A stretch of 64,000 nt of DNA from Halorhodospira halochloris (GTDB lineage: Bacteria > Pseudomonadota > Gammaproteobacteria > Nitrococcales > Halorhodospiraceae), in contig NZ_AP017372.2 of assembly GCF_002356555.2 (NCBI RefSeq), positions 2,524,501-2,588,500 of the forward strand. The letters are read 5' to 3'. This document shows, in pieces, positions 34,932 through 44,005 of this stretch. The notes beneath the pieces are model-generated. The model had not been told where the DNA came from, did not search any database, and saw only the letters and a list, made by a program, of their open reading frames with translations. The position numbers and the translations under genes are program-made. The stretch's first letter is position 1. Every line of letters starts with the position of its first letter.

Positions 34932-36218
34932 ATGGTCAAAATTAAAACACCTTACCAGTCACCACTAGCCACAGGGCTCGATATCGGCACCTCAGGCTGT
35001 CGCGCAGTTGTGATCGATGGCGACTGTCAGCCGCTCGCCTGGGGGCGAGAGGACTGGCCGAACAGCGACATGCCCGCCAGCCCCGAACAATGGTGGCAAA
35101 CGGCCGTAGCAACGCTCGCTCAGGTATGCAACAAATTCGGCAGACGGATTCGATCTGTGACAGTCGTTGGGACTTCAGGCACTGTACTACTAGCCGACCC
35201 TAACGGTACCCCAGCTACTCAGGCAATGCGCTATAACGAACCTGCTGAGCGGAGTTGGAGTGATCACATCGCTCACTTCGCCCCAGCAGCGAGCGGCGCC
35301 CACGGCAACCACTCAGGATTGGCACGCGCACTCCAGCTTGCTGCTACACAAGGCCTCAAAAAAGAAGGCTTCTTAATCCACTCTCAAGCCGACTGGGTCG
35401 CTGCCAGGCTGTGCAATCAATTCGGCTGGTGCGATGAGAACAATGCCCTAAAACTAGGCTATGACCCGGTAAACCGCAACTGGCCGAGCTGGCTCAACCG
35501 GCTCCCAATACCGGCCAATGCTTACCCGAGCGTCTACCCCAGCGGTAGGCCAATTGCCCAGATCAACCCCGCCAGCGCAGCCTGCGCGGGGCTAAGCAGC
35601 AACTGCCAAGTCATCACCGGGACCACCGATTCGATTGCTGGCTTTCTAGCGGCTGGCGCCGATCGATCGGGTGAAGCGGTTAGCTCCCTAGGCACGACCT
35701 TGGCCCTGAAGATGAGCTCAGAGACAGCGATTTTCTCGCCCAAACACGGTGTCTATAGTCACCGCCTCGGCGAGTCTTTCCTGGTCGGCGGGGCCTCCAA
35801 CTGCGGCGCCGGGATTCTCAAGCGCTATTTTACTCCTGAGCAGCTAGATGAACTGAGCGCCAAGATCGATCCCGAGCGAGACACCGGCCTCGACTACTAC
35901 CCACTGCCCTGCCCTGGCGAACGCTTCCCGCACTATGACCCGCACCTTGAACCTCGTCTTGAACCTCGCCCAGCAAGCGATGCCGAGTTTCTGCAAGGGC
36001 TCCTGGAGGGGCTAGCTGCGATTGAGGCGAGCGGCTACCGCCGCCTCCACGAACTCGGTGCCCCGCAGCTTAAGAGAGTCGTTAGCGTCGGCGGCGGGAC
36101 TGCCAATCTAGCCTGGCAACGCATCCGCCAGCGCTACCTCGGTGTGCCGGTCAGCGCTGCTACCCAGACCGAAGCCGCCTTTGGTGCAGCGCTCCTCGCC
36201 CACCGTTGCATAGAGTAG
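34932..36218 (+). CDS. FGGY-family sugar kinase, D-ribulokinase-like
   Basis: FGGY kinases phosphorylate sugars such as ribulose, xylulose or glycerol. The 428-residue protein has the N-terminal phosphate motif ATGLDIGTSGCRAVVIDG and, in the C-terminal half, VITGTTDSIAGFLAAGADR and SVGGGTANLAWQRIRQRYLG. It is shorter than most FGGY enzymes (about 500), matching the compact D-ribulose kinases of cyanobacteria and plant plastids. The ATG at 34932 gives the family start; an earlier TTG would add 12 residues. If it makes ribulose 5-phosphate it could feed the Calvin cycle of a phototroph, but that is inference. Confidence 0.75.
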   Translation: MVKIKTPYQSPLATGLDIGTSGCRAVVIDGDCQPLAWGREDWPNSDMPASPEQWWQTAVATLAQVCNKFGRRIRSVTVVGTSGTVLLADPNGTPATQAMRYNEPAERSWSDHIAHFAPAASGAHGNHSGLARALQLAATQGLKKEGFLIHSQADWVAARLCNQFGWCDENNALKLGYDPVNRNWPSWLNRLPIPANAYPSVYPSGRPIAQINPASAACAGLSSNCQVITGTTDSIAGFLAAGADRSGEAVSSLGTTLALKMSSETAIFSPKHGVYSHRLGESFLVGGASNCGAGILKRYFTPEQLDELSAKIDPERDTGLDYYPLPCPGERFPHYDPHLEPRLEPRPASDAEFLQGLLEGLAAIEASGYRRLHELGAPQLKRVVSVGGGTANLAWQRIRQRYLGVPVSAATQTEAAFGAALLAHRCIE

Positions 36219-36263
36219 CGCTGCAGTTTATCGTCAACCCGTCAGCCTTCGCAGGAGCAGAAT

Positions 36264-37622
36264 ATGCATGAGCGCAACGCAGCCCTGATTCAGCGTGATT
36301 TAAACGTCCTTTGGCACCCTTGCACCCAGATGAAGGATCATGAGCAGATCCCTTTGCTGCCCGTCGAACAAGGCCGGGGTGCATGGCTCAAGGACCTCGA
36401 GGGGCGCTGGTATCTGGATGCGGTCAGCTCCTGGTGGGTCAACCTATTCGGCCACTGCAATCCGCAAATCAACGCGCGCATTAAAGAGCAGGTTGACCAG
36501 CTCGAACACGTAATCCTCGCCGGCTGCTCCCACGAGCCGGCCGTTGAACTCGCCGAACGGCTGGTAAGCATCACCCCGCAAGGGCTAACCCGCTGCTTCT
36601 ATACCGATAACGGCTCATCCGCGGTGGAAGTCGCGCTGAAGATGAGCCACCACTACTGGCGCAATATCGGCAAGCCGCACAAGACCAAATACATCAGCCT
36701 GGCCAATAGCTATCACGGCGAGACCCTGGGGGCACTCGCCGTCGGTGATGTGGCGCTGTTTAAGTCTACTTACGAACCACTGCTGATGGAGTCGATAACC
36801 GTACCCGGCCCCGACTCTTTCCACCGCGATGAGGGGGTCAGTTGGGCCGAGCACGCCGAACAGATGTTTGTGCATATGGAGGCGGCGCTAGAGAACCACG
36901 CCGAAGAGTGCGCTGCGGTAATTGTCGAGCCCTTGCTCCAGTGCGCCGGCGGGATGCGCATGTACCACCCGCGTTACTTAGAGCTACTGCGTGAGGCTTG
37001 CGATCGCCACGGCGTTCACTTGATCGCCGATGAGATAGCTACCGGTTTTGGCCGCACAGGCACTATGTTCGCCTGCGAACAAGCCAACATCAGCCCCGAC
37101 TTCATCTGCCTCTCTAAGGGCCTAACCGGCGGCTACTTGCCCCTCGCCGCAGTGTTGATGGGTGAAGATATATACGCCGCTTTCTATGACGATTTCACCA
37201 AACTGACTGCATTCCTCCACTCCCATAGCTATACCGGCAACCCCATAGCCTGTGCCGCAGCGCTGGCCACTCTTGATATATTCGCCAACGATGACGTGAT
37301 CGGGCAGAACCGCCAGACCGCCGAACTTATGGCTGAGGCAGCCCAACCCCTGATCGACCATCCACACGTCGGTGAGGTGCGCCAGGTCGGCATGGTACTG
37401 GCTGCTGAGATGGTTAAGGACAAGGCCCACATGACCCCCTTCCCTTGGCAGGAGAGGCGCGGCTTGCATATCTTCCGGCACGCCTTGGAGCGCGGGGTAT
37501 TGATGCGCCCCCTCGGCCACACGGTTTACTGGATGCCGCCTTATGTCATCTCGCCAGATGAGGTCGCCCTGCTCGGTGAAGTTGCTGCCGAGGGCATAGA
37601 TAAGGCCACCCGCAACCCCTAA
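36264..37622 (+). CDS. bioA: Adenosylmethionine-8-amino-7-oxononanoate aminotransferase
   Basis: BioA makes 7,8-diaminopelargonate in biotin synthesis, using S-adenosylmethionine as amino donor and PLP. The 452-residue protein starts with DLNVLWHPCTQMKDHE, which is typical, followed by AVSSWWVNLFGHCNPQIN. The PLP lysine is in FICLSKGLTGGYLPLAA. The PLP-phosphate contact YTDNGSSAVEVALKM is also present. It is about 20 kb from the bioBFHCD operon in this window. AGGAG lies 8 bases upstream of the ATG. Confidence 0.96.
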   Translation: MHERNAALIQRDLNVLWHPCTQMKDHEQIPLLPVEQGRGAWLKDLEGRWYLDAVSSWWVNLFGHCNPQINARIKEQVDQLEHVILAGCSHEPAVELAERLVSITPQGLTRCFYTDNGSSAVEVALKMSHHYWRNIGKPHKTKYISLANSYHGETLGALAVGDVALFKSTYEPLLMESITVPGPDSFHRDEGVSWAEHAEQMFVHMEAALENHAEECAAVIVEPLLQCAGGMRMYHPRYLELLREACDRHGVHLIADEIATGFGRTGTMFACEQANISPDFICLSKGLTGGYLPLAAVLMGEDIYAAFYDDFTKLTAFLHSHSYTGNPIACAAALATLDIFANDDVIGQNRQTAELMAEAAQPLIDHPHVGEVRQVGMVLAAEMVKDKAHMTPFPWQERRGLHIFRHALERGVLMRPLGHTVYWMPPYVISPDEVALLGEVAAEGIDKATRNP

Positions 37623-37634
37623 AACCTGCTTGTG

Positions 37635-37657
37635 CACCACCTCGTCCCGGAGTGGTG
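37635..37657 (+). promoter_or_regulatory. Hairpin overlapping the rsmE ribosome-binding site
   Basis: CACCAC and GTGGTG pair around an 11-base loop, just after the bioA stop. The right arm contains part of the purine-rich site (GTGGTGGAG) 6-14 bases before the rsmE ATG. Folding could hide that site and lower rsmE translation. Confidence 0.4.
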
Positions 37658-37665
37658 GAGTTTTT

Positions 37666-38388
37666 ATGGTTCGCCTATACGTTCAGCAGTCGCTCACCCC
37701 TGGTGAGGAGATCGAATTGCCGCCCAACCCCGCCGCTCATGTCAAGGCGCGGCGGTTGAGCAGCGGTGATGCAGTGACCCTATTTACCGGCGAGGGCGGC
37801 GAGTATCCCAGCCTGCTGACAAGTGTTCAGCGGCGGCAGATAACGGCCCAGGTAGGCGATCACCAACCGGTGGAACGCGAGCTCCCCTATCCGGTTATGG
37901 TGCTCCAGGCTGTTATAAAGGGCGAACGGATGGACACGGCGGTTGAGAAGGCCACCGAGCTCGGTGCTAGTGCCATCATCCCCACGCTGACCCAGCGTTG
38001 TGTGGTTCGCCTGGACGATGATAAGCGTGCATCGAAGCGCCAGAGGCATTGGCAGGCGGTCGCCGCCAGCGCTTGTGAACAGTGCGGACGCAATCGACTG
38101 CCTTGGATCTGCAAGCCGACCCCGCTTGAGCAGGTCTGGCCACTGCTTGAGGGCTACAACTCCCGGCTGCTGCTTAATCAGCAAGCCCAGCAGACCCTTG
38201 CTGCACAGCTCAAGCCAGAAGCTACAGCACTGCTGATCGGCCCGGAAGGCGGGCTCAATGGCAGCGACATTGAGTTAGCAGAGCAGCTAGGTTTTCGGGC
38301 GGCCTATGCCGGGGCCCGCATTATGCGCTCCGAAACTGCAACCATTGCGGCAATGAGCCGTGTATCAGGCTATTTTGAAGAGCTATAA
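37666..38388 (+). CDS. rsmE: 16S rRNA (uracil1498-N3)-methyltransferase
   Basis: RsmE methylates U1498 of 16S rRNA. The 240-residue protein begins MVRLYVQQSL and has the N-terminal PUA-like domain (HVKARRLSSGDAVTLFTGEGG). A SPOUT methyltransferase fold follows, with KGERMDTAVEKATELGAS, LLIGPEGGLNGSDIELAEQL and ARIMRSETATIAAMS. The ATG at 37666 fits the family start and follows GTGGTGGAG. It is 43 bp after bioA on the same strand. Confidence 0.94.
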   Translation: MVRLYVQQSLTPGEEIELPPNPAAHVKARRLSSGDAVTLFTGEGGEYPSLLTSVQRRQITAQVGDHQPVERELPYPVMVLQAVIKGERMDTAVEKATELGASAIIPTLTQRCVVRLDDDKRASKRQRHWQAVAASACEQCGRNRLPWICKPTPLEQVWPLLEGYNSRLLLNQQAQQTLAAQLKPEATALLIGPEGGLNGSDIELAEQLGFRAAYAGARIMRSETATIAAMSRVSGYFEEL

Positions 38389-38458
38389 GGGCAGACTTCT
38401 CGAGGGGTTAAAGGATCACCTAAAACCAACTTAGCCATGCAGTTGCCCCTTCAAGGAT

Positions 38459-38600
38459 CCTCTAGAGCTTCGCCTGAGCCACATGGTTGCCCCGGTGTGG
38501 AGGACGCCGTGAATCCATCCCTGGAGGCTTCATGGCGCCATCCCTGGCGCCAAGACCTCCACACCGGGGCAACCATGTGGCTCAGGCGAAGCTCTAGAGG
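38459..38600. repeat. Long palindromic repeat, copy 6 (loop inverted)
   Basis: Perfect 45-nt arms (38459-38503 and 38556-38600, 45 of 45 paired) flank a 52-nt loop (38504-38555). The loop is the exact reverse complement of that in copy 4. The outer arm reads CCTCTAGAGCTTCGCCTGAG, with TAGAG where others have TAAAA, and both arms carry the matching change. It sits between convergent rsmE and the CheA-like gene. Confidence 0.97.
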
Positions 38601-38630
38601 CGTCCCCAAGATGCCACCACATGCCGACCA

Positions 38631-41003
38631 TTACTGCGCCTTTACCAAAGCCCGCTCTATGGCCTCCGCCAACTGCTCACGTGAATAGGGCTCGATCAAT
38701 AAGGCGGCAGGCTCCATGCCACGCTCTTCCAAGCGCTGCCGATCCCGCTCCACTGTGGTGACCGCAACCACCTGCTGCACAGCCACTCCTGCCTCTTCCT
38801 CAAGCCGGCGCAGCGCATCTAGGCCGGCATCACCCCAGCCCATCTGCACATCGATAACTACCACGTCGGGCTGGTGGCTGCGTGCCAACATCACTGCCTC
38901 GGCCAAACTATTCGCCTCAAGCATGGTGAAGCGCTGGTACCCTATTAAATAGGCAGTAATCCGCCGCAAGGTGCGCGAATCGTTAACTATCAAGGCCCGC
39001 TGCCGCTCCGGTTCAACACTCGCCTGCTCATCAGCAGGGCCATCCCCTGAGAGCACCTCCATAGCAGGCAGACGCAAGGTAAACGTAGTGCCACTACCGG
39101 GTATTGTCTCAAGCTCGAGTACGCCGTCTAGCTCACGGCTTGCCTCTAACGCCTCGCCCATGCCTTCCCCGGGCAAATCTGAGTAATCTTGATCTGTTGC
39201 CAGACTCACCCCGGGCAGGGCAATTAGGCTTAGGGCCTCGTCATTACTCAACTCCGCAAGCGGCTCCTCCGGGTCATAATCCGAGAGCAGGCGCTGCAGA
39301 CCGGTTAAATCGAGTCCGCCGCCATCATCACTGACCGTGATAAGCAGCTCGCTGGCTTCCCGCCAAGCGCGTAGCCGCAACGTCCCCCGTCCCGACTTAC
39401 CCTGCTGGAGGCGCCGCTGGGCCGACCCGATGCCGTGGATCACTGCATTGACGGTCAGAGGCTTGAGGACATTACAAATATTTACGACGGCAGCAGTGGA
39501 CAACCGGCCTTCTTCAGCAGCGACCTCCAAGTCCACAGCGCGCTGATATTCAGCAGCTACCTGTTCAATGCTATCCAGCAACTGCTCGTATACTGCCCCA
39601 AGAAGGCCCAGGAGTTGGGGCTGAATCTCGCGAACCCCTGCCGTTACCTCCTCACTCGGGACCGCTTCGCAGGAGCCAGCATGGCCTTGCTCGCCACCAT
39701 CCCCTGGCGGCAGACTTTTACTGCCATGCAGGGCATGTCTCAGCCGGTCTAGCTCCTCAGCCAGGGATTCCAGGCTAGTGCGCAAGCGTTCCGCAGAGTG
39801 CTGATCAAAGCCATCGGCTAAGGCTGCGGCTACCTCATGTTCGATTTCACGGCAGTGATCGGCAAACCCCTGGAGGCCGGCAAGTCCTGCGCTGCGCTTG
39901 AGATTATGGAGTATGCGCTGGATCGTAAGGCCGGCTTGAACATCACCGTGACGCCAGCGCTTGAGGGCCGTACCTAATTGGGCCAGGGCGGGTTCGACTT
40001 CCTCGTAAAACAGCTCCTGCAGTTCCACAGAAGGCTCATCTTCAGGGCCCAAATCAGCCGGCAGGAAAATTTGTCTACCAACTGCCTCTGCTGAAGTGCC
40101 TGACGAATCGGGCAGAGCCAGCTCCGTTCGCGGCATACGCATCAACGAATGCTTTAGTTCAGCAACCCGGCCGACTACTACCGGTGCCACGCGTACCCTG
40201 CTGAACATGACCTCATGCAGCGAGCAAGCGGGCAGTCCAGAGGTATTACCGCCCTGGGCCAACCTGCGCAGTTCGCGGTCAAAAGCGACCAGTGACCGCT
40301 TATCTGCCGTCTCCAAGGCACCACCCTCGGCCAATGCCTCAATAACCCCCAAAGCCAACCAACAGGCAGCTCCTGCCGCGCTATCGCCGAGCGCCCTTTC
40401 TAAAGGCAGCAGGATATTTTGCAGAGCAGACAAACCGCGGTGCTCATTACCGCGCAACAGCTCAAGCAAACCGATTTGATATGGCCAACGCGCCCGAGCA
40501 ACCAGGGCGCTCGGGTCCTCCACCCAGCCGTAAGGCGCTTGAGCATCTACACAGTGGCGCAGCAAGGCTAAGCTGTCATAGCGTGGTGCTCCTCGAGCAC
40601 AGCGCAAGGAGTCAATCGCAGCAGCTATATCGCTTATCGGGTCGTGGCCCGCAGCCACGTCCTCCAAGATATCGTTCCAACCCAATAGGCTGTGGAGCAG
40701 ACTGTGGCGCAGCCTTTGACAATCCTCTGGATCTGCATATGGATCCGCCCAGGCGTCCAATAGCCGATCAAAACCCGCATCGACCTCTTCACTAAAGCGC
40801 TCTAACTCGGCAACGCCCAGAAATCGGAAACCGCTCTGTAAACGCTGCAACACCGCACGGACGCCTTCCAAGGCAAGTGGGTCATCACCGGCCTGCTGCA
40901 TGCGCACAACAGCCGTATCCACCGCATCACGCAGCTGCGGTAGAAGGCGCATAAGATCTCGATGCGCCGCTGCGGGTGTTACCATCGCCTGTCTATATTC
41001 CAT
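38631..41003 (-). CDS. CheA/ChpA-like hybrid histidine kinase with receiver
   Basis: The 790-residue protein is soluble. Residues 1-300 are helical and not recognised. Residues about 325-430 form an HPt domain with phospho-histidine H366 in RILHNLKRSAGLAGLQ. A CheA-type ATPase follows (LTVNAVIHGIGSAQ, ITVSDDGGGLDLTGL), but the CheW-like domain of true CheA/ChpA is absent. The C-terminal receiver keeps the phospho-Asp (VVVIDVQMGWGD) but has IVNDSRT at the acidic site and LIEPYS where the conserved Lys is expected. It may be a degenerate relative of type IV pilus kinase ChpA/PilL. Partners are unknown. It is divergent from gshB. Confidence 0.75.
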   Translation of the reverse strand: MEYRQAMVTPAAAHRDLMRLLPQLRDAVDTAVVRMQQAGDDPLALEGVRAVLQRLQSGFRFLGVAELERFSEEVDAGFDRLLDAWADPYADPEDCQRLRHSLLHSLLGWNDILEDVAAGHDPISDIAAAIDSLRCARGAPRYDSLALLRHCVDAQAPYGWVEDPSALVARARWPYQIGLLELLRGNEHRGLSALQNILLPLERALGDSAAGAACWLALGVIEALAEGGALETADKRSLVAFDRELRRLAQGGNTSGLPACSLHEVMFSRVRVAPVVVGRVAELKHSLMRMPRTELALPDSSGTSAEAVGRQIFLPADLGPEDEPSVELQELFYEEVEPALAQLGTALKRWRHGDVQAGLTIQRILHNLKRSAGLAGLQGFADHCREIEHEVAAALADGFDQHSAERLRTSLESLAEELDRLRHALHGSKSLPPGDGGEQGHAGSCEAVPSEEVTAGVREIQPQLLGLLGAVYEQLLDSIEQVAAEYQRAVDLEVAAEEGRLSTAAVVNICNVLKPLTVNAVIHGIGSAQRRLQQGKSGRGTLRLRAWREASELLITVSDDGGGLDLTGLQRLLSDYDPEEPLAELSNDEALSLIALPGVSLATDQDYSDLPGEGMGEALEASRELDGVLELETIPGSGTTFTLRLPAMEVLSGDGPADEQASVEPERQRALIVNDSRTLRRITAYLIGYQRFTMLEANSLAEAVMLARSHQPDVVVIDVQMGWGDAGLDALRRLEEEAGVAVQQVVAVTTVERDRQRLEERGMEPAALLIEPYSREQLAEAIERALVKAQ

Positions 41004-41054
41004 GGGTTCGTTACAATGATGGTTATGGATTGATTGACCATGAGATAACTAACC

Positions 41055-41999
41055 ATGACCACCCAAATCGGCGTCGTGATGGATCCCATCACCAACATCA
41101 AGCCCCACAAGGACTCGACCCTGGCGCTCCTTCTCGAGGCCCAGCGCCGCGGCTATGAGCTTGTCTACTTCGAGCCCACAGACCTTTTCATCGACAACGG
41201 CAAGGCATTCGGCTGCGCCCGCCGGATAACTGTGGCAGATTCAGCCAACAGCTGGTTCACTTTAACAGAACCGAGGAACATCAACCTCGCCGAACTGAGC
41301 TGGATTCTGATGCGTCAGGACCCACCAGTTGACGCACGCTTCGTAACTGCCACACACATACTCTCTCTAGCCGAGCAGCACGGCGCCAAAGTAATAAACA
41401 GCCCGCGCGCACTGCGTGAGGGCAACGAAAAAATACTCGCCCAGTGGTGGCCTCACCTCTGTCCACCTACCCGGATTGCTGCTGACATCGCCCTGCTCCG
41501 CGAATTCGTCGCTGAGCAGGGCAAAACCGTTCTGAAGCCCCTCGATGCAATGGGTGGCTCTTCAATATTTGTTGTCGACCCCGAAGACGCAAACCTGAGC
41601 GTTATTTTAGAGACGCTTACTGCCGCAGGCACTCGTTGTGCCCTAGCGCAGGCCTATCTGCCGGCAATAACCGCTGGTGACAAGCGCATCCTGGTCTTCG
41701 ACGGCAAGCCTTTCCCTTACGCCCTAGCCCGCATTCCCGCGGCCGGAGAAACCCGGGGCAACCTCGCCGCAGGTGGGCGTGGCGAAGGAGCAGAGGTGAC
41801 CGCACAAGAGCGAGCCCTCTGCGCCGAACTGGCACCAAGACTGCTGAATATGGGAATTCGCTTCGCCGGCCTGGACGTGATTGGTGACAAGCTGACCGAG
41901 ATCAACATAACTAGTCCCACCTGCATTCGCGAAATAGACAAGATATTCAATGTCAATGCAGCTGCGGAGCTCTTTGACTGCTTGGAGAGGCACCCATGA
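41055..41999 (+). CDS. gshB: Glutathione synthetase
   Basis: GshB joins gamma-glutamylcysteine and glycine using ATP. The 314-residue protein starts IGVVMDPITNIKPHKDSTLALLLEAQ and has the ATP-grasp motifs TVLKPLDAMGGSSIFVVD, ITAGDKRILVFDGKPFP and FAGLDVIGDKLTEINITSPT. These match gammaproteobacterial GshB very closely. Its stop overlaps the start of apbE. It heads a long run of same-strand genes through cnoX. Confidence 0.97.
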   Translation: MTTQIGVVMDPITNIKPHKDSTLALLLEAQRRGYELVYFEPTDLFIDNGKAFGCARRITVADSANSWFTLTEPRNINLAELSWILMRQDPPVDARFVTATHILSLAEQHGAKVINSPRALREGNEKILAQWWPHLCPPTRIAADIALLREFVAEQGKTVLKPLDAMGGSSIFVVDPEDANLSVILETLTAAGTRCALAQAYLPAITAGDKRILVFDGKPFPYALARIPAAGETRGNLAAGGRGEGAEVTAQERALCAELAPRLLNMGIRFAGLDVIGDKLTEINITSPTCIREIDKIFNVNAAAELFDCLERHP

Positions 42000-43093
42000 T
42001 CAATCGCACGCCCCCAAAAAGATCGCCCTATACGCCGGCCCTAACCCTTATCACAGGCCTAGCAATACTCAGCGGATTGGTGCTTTTGAACAGCTGTGAG
42101 CGCCCGCAAGAGGCGGAGAGTTTGAGCTTTTCTTCGCTCGGCACAGTTGTCGAGATTAAGATCACTGACCCCGGCGCCGCTGACCAACAACAGGCTTTAC
42201 AAGCGGCCCGCGCCCAAATAGATCAGATTCACGGTGCCTGGCACCCTACTTTCGGCTCCGAGCTAGGACCTCTGAATGAAAACCTGGCCAAGGGCGAGTC
42301 GACAAAGGTAAGCGCAGAGCTAATAGAATTGCTTAACCGCGCCCGTGAGGTTGAGCAGGCCAGCAGCGGCAAATTCAGCCCGGCGATTGGCGGCCTTACC
42401 GAACTATGGGCTTTCTCTAGCCATGATGGACCGCTGAAAGAACCCCCTGATCGGGATAAGCTGCTTGAGTGGGTAGAAAAGTCTCCCCGCCTTAGCGACC
42501 TAGTTATCACTGAAGATAGGGAAGTATCTACTAAAAATACGGCAGTACAACTAGACCTCGGCGCCATAGGCAAAGGCTACGCAGCCCAGCAAGCCATCAA
42601 CGCCCTTACCGAGGCGGGAGTCAAATCTGCAGTAGTGAATATAGGCGGCGATCTAGTCACTCGGGGGCACCCCGAAATGGAGAGTACTCGTAACTGGCGA
42701 ATCGGGGTTAAGGATCCGCGCAGCGAAGATATTCTGGCCACTGTGGAGGCAGCTGCCGATGAGGCGATCTTTACCTCAGGGGATTATGAGCGGGCCTATG
42801 AGCACGAGGACAGCCTGTATCATCACATCTTGGACCCAACCACTGGTTATCCAGCTATGGGCAGCCGTTCAGTTACCGTAATCGACACCGACCCAGTGTG
42901 GGCCGATGCTGCTGCAACCGCCTTGTTCATCGCTGGCCCGGAAGGCTGGCAAGATTTGGCTGAACGACTTGGCATAGAACACGTGTTGTTGATAGATAGT
43001 GACGGTAAGGCTTGGATGAGCAGCAGCATGGAGCAGCGCGTGGAGATGCACCGCGATATTGAAACCAATCGAGTCGATGACCTTGCAGAGTGA
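41996..43093 (+). CDS. apbE: FAD:protein FMN transferase, lipoprotein
   Basis: ApbE attaches FMN to threonine in periplasmic flavoproteins such as Rnf and Nqr subunits. The 365-residue protein has a lipoprotein signal (AILSGLVLLNSC) and the family motifs LDLGAIGKGYAAQQAINAL, VVNIGGDLVTRG, FTSGDYERAYEHED and HHILDPTTGYPAMGSRSVTV. It overlaps gshB by 4 bases and the tonB-like gene by several codons, so the three are coupled. Confidence 0.95.
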   Translation: MINRTPPKRSPYTPALTLITGLAILSGLVLLNSCERPQEAESLSFSSLGTVVEIKITDPGAADQQQALQAARAQIDQIHGAWHPTFGSELGPLNENLAKGESTKVSAELIELLNRAREVEQASSGKFSPAIGGLTELWAFSSHDGPLKEPPDRDKLLEWVEKSPRLSDLVITEDREVSTKNTAVQLDLGAIGKGYAAQQAINALTEAGVKSAVVNIGGDLVTRGHPEMESTRNWRIGVKDPRSEDILATVEAAADEAIFTSGDYERAYEHEDSLYHHILDPTTGYPAMGSRSVTVIDTDPVWADAAATALFIAGPEGWQDLAERLGIEHVLLIDSDGKAWMSSSMEQRVEMHRDIETNRVDDLAE

Positions 43094-43943
43094 GGGCAGT
43101 GTGACACAGAGGGGCAGGATACATATTGATGATCGCCTTGGCATGGCGATGTTCCTGGCAGTCTCGGTTCATGCCCTGGTAATACTCGGCGTCGGGCTCA
43201 CTTGGGAAAGCGCACCACTGGAGTCCGACAACTCAATGATGGAGGTTACCATTGCCCATGTCGAAGCGGACTCCCCCCCTGAGGATGCAGACTATCTAGC
43301 CGAAATCGACCAAGACGGCGGGGGTGTTGCCGAACAACCTCAGATACCCTCGCCATTAGCCGGCAGTCCGCTCCCGCCGGCAGAAGCACTGGCCGACGAA
43401 GCCGCCGGCTCGCCGGCTACCGAACAGGCCGAGCGACTAATCACCTCAGTAGACAGTGAACAACCCGCGCCGAGCGACACAGCAGAGCCAAGCGCCGATG
43501 CGGCTGAGCAGGAGCAACACAGTGAGCATGATTCAGCCGCGGCGGAATTTGCACAGCTACAGCAGCGCCTCAGCCAACCGCGGGAGCCTTCGAAGCGATT
43601 TCTTAACGCCCGCACCCAGGCTCATGAGGCTGCCGCATATATGGAAGAGTGGACCCGCAAGGTTGAGGGGGTTGGCAACCTAAACTACCCTAACGAGGCT
43701 CGCCGCCGGGGCCTTTCGGGCCAGCTCATACTAGAGGTTACTTTACAGCCAGACGGCTCGGTAGATGACGTGCGGATAATCCAACCATCCCAATATCGCA
43801 TCCTTGATGAGGCGGCTGTGCGGATTGTCGAACTTGGCGAGCCATTCGCAGAGGTCCCAGATGAAGTCCTCAACGGCCATGACAAGCTAGTGATAACTCG
43901 CACATGGGAGTTTATAGACGGTAAACAGCTGGAAACCCATTGA
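43077..43943 (+). CDS. TonB-family energy transducer
   Basis: TonB proteins carry energy from the inner membrane to outer-membrane receptors. The protein of about 288 residues has one N-terminal membrane segment (MAMFLAVSVHALVILGVGL), an acidic Pro/Ala/Glu-rich spacer and a C-terminal TonB domain (NYPNEARRRGLSGQLILEVT and the YRILDEAAVRIV helix). The spacer is acidic rather than the usual Lys-Pro/Glu-Pro repeat. The start is uncertain: ATG 43077 lies inside apbE, and a GTG at 43101 after GAGGG is also possible. No exbBD in the window. Confidence 0.82.
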   Translation: MTLQSEGSVTQRGRIHIDDRLGMAMFLAVSVHALVILGVGLTWESAPLESDNSMMEVTIAHVEADSPPEDADYLAEIDQDGGGVAEQPQIPSPLAGSPLPPAEALADEAAGSPATEQAERLITSVDSEQPAPSDTAEPSADAAEQEQHSEHDSAAAEFAQLQQRLSQPREPSKRFLNARTQAHEAAAYMEEWTRKVEGVGNLNYPNEARRRGLSGQLILEVTLQPDGSVDDVRIIQPSQYRILDEAAVRIVELGEPFAEVPDEVLNGHDKLVITRTWEFIDGKQLETH

Positions 43944-44005
43944 AGGTTTGCGCTGTCTAGAGTCAACCCTTGTATGCACCGCTGCAATTAGTCGATACTA
44001 GGTAC

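Noticed and set aside
38631-41003. Calling the hybrid kinase a functional CheA
   Set aside because: The CheW-like coupling domain is absent and no chemotaxis partners are nearby.
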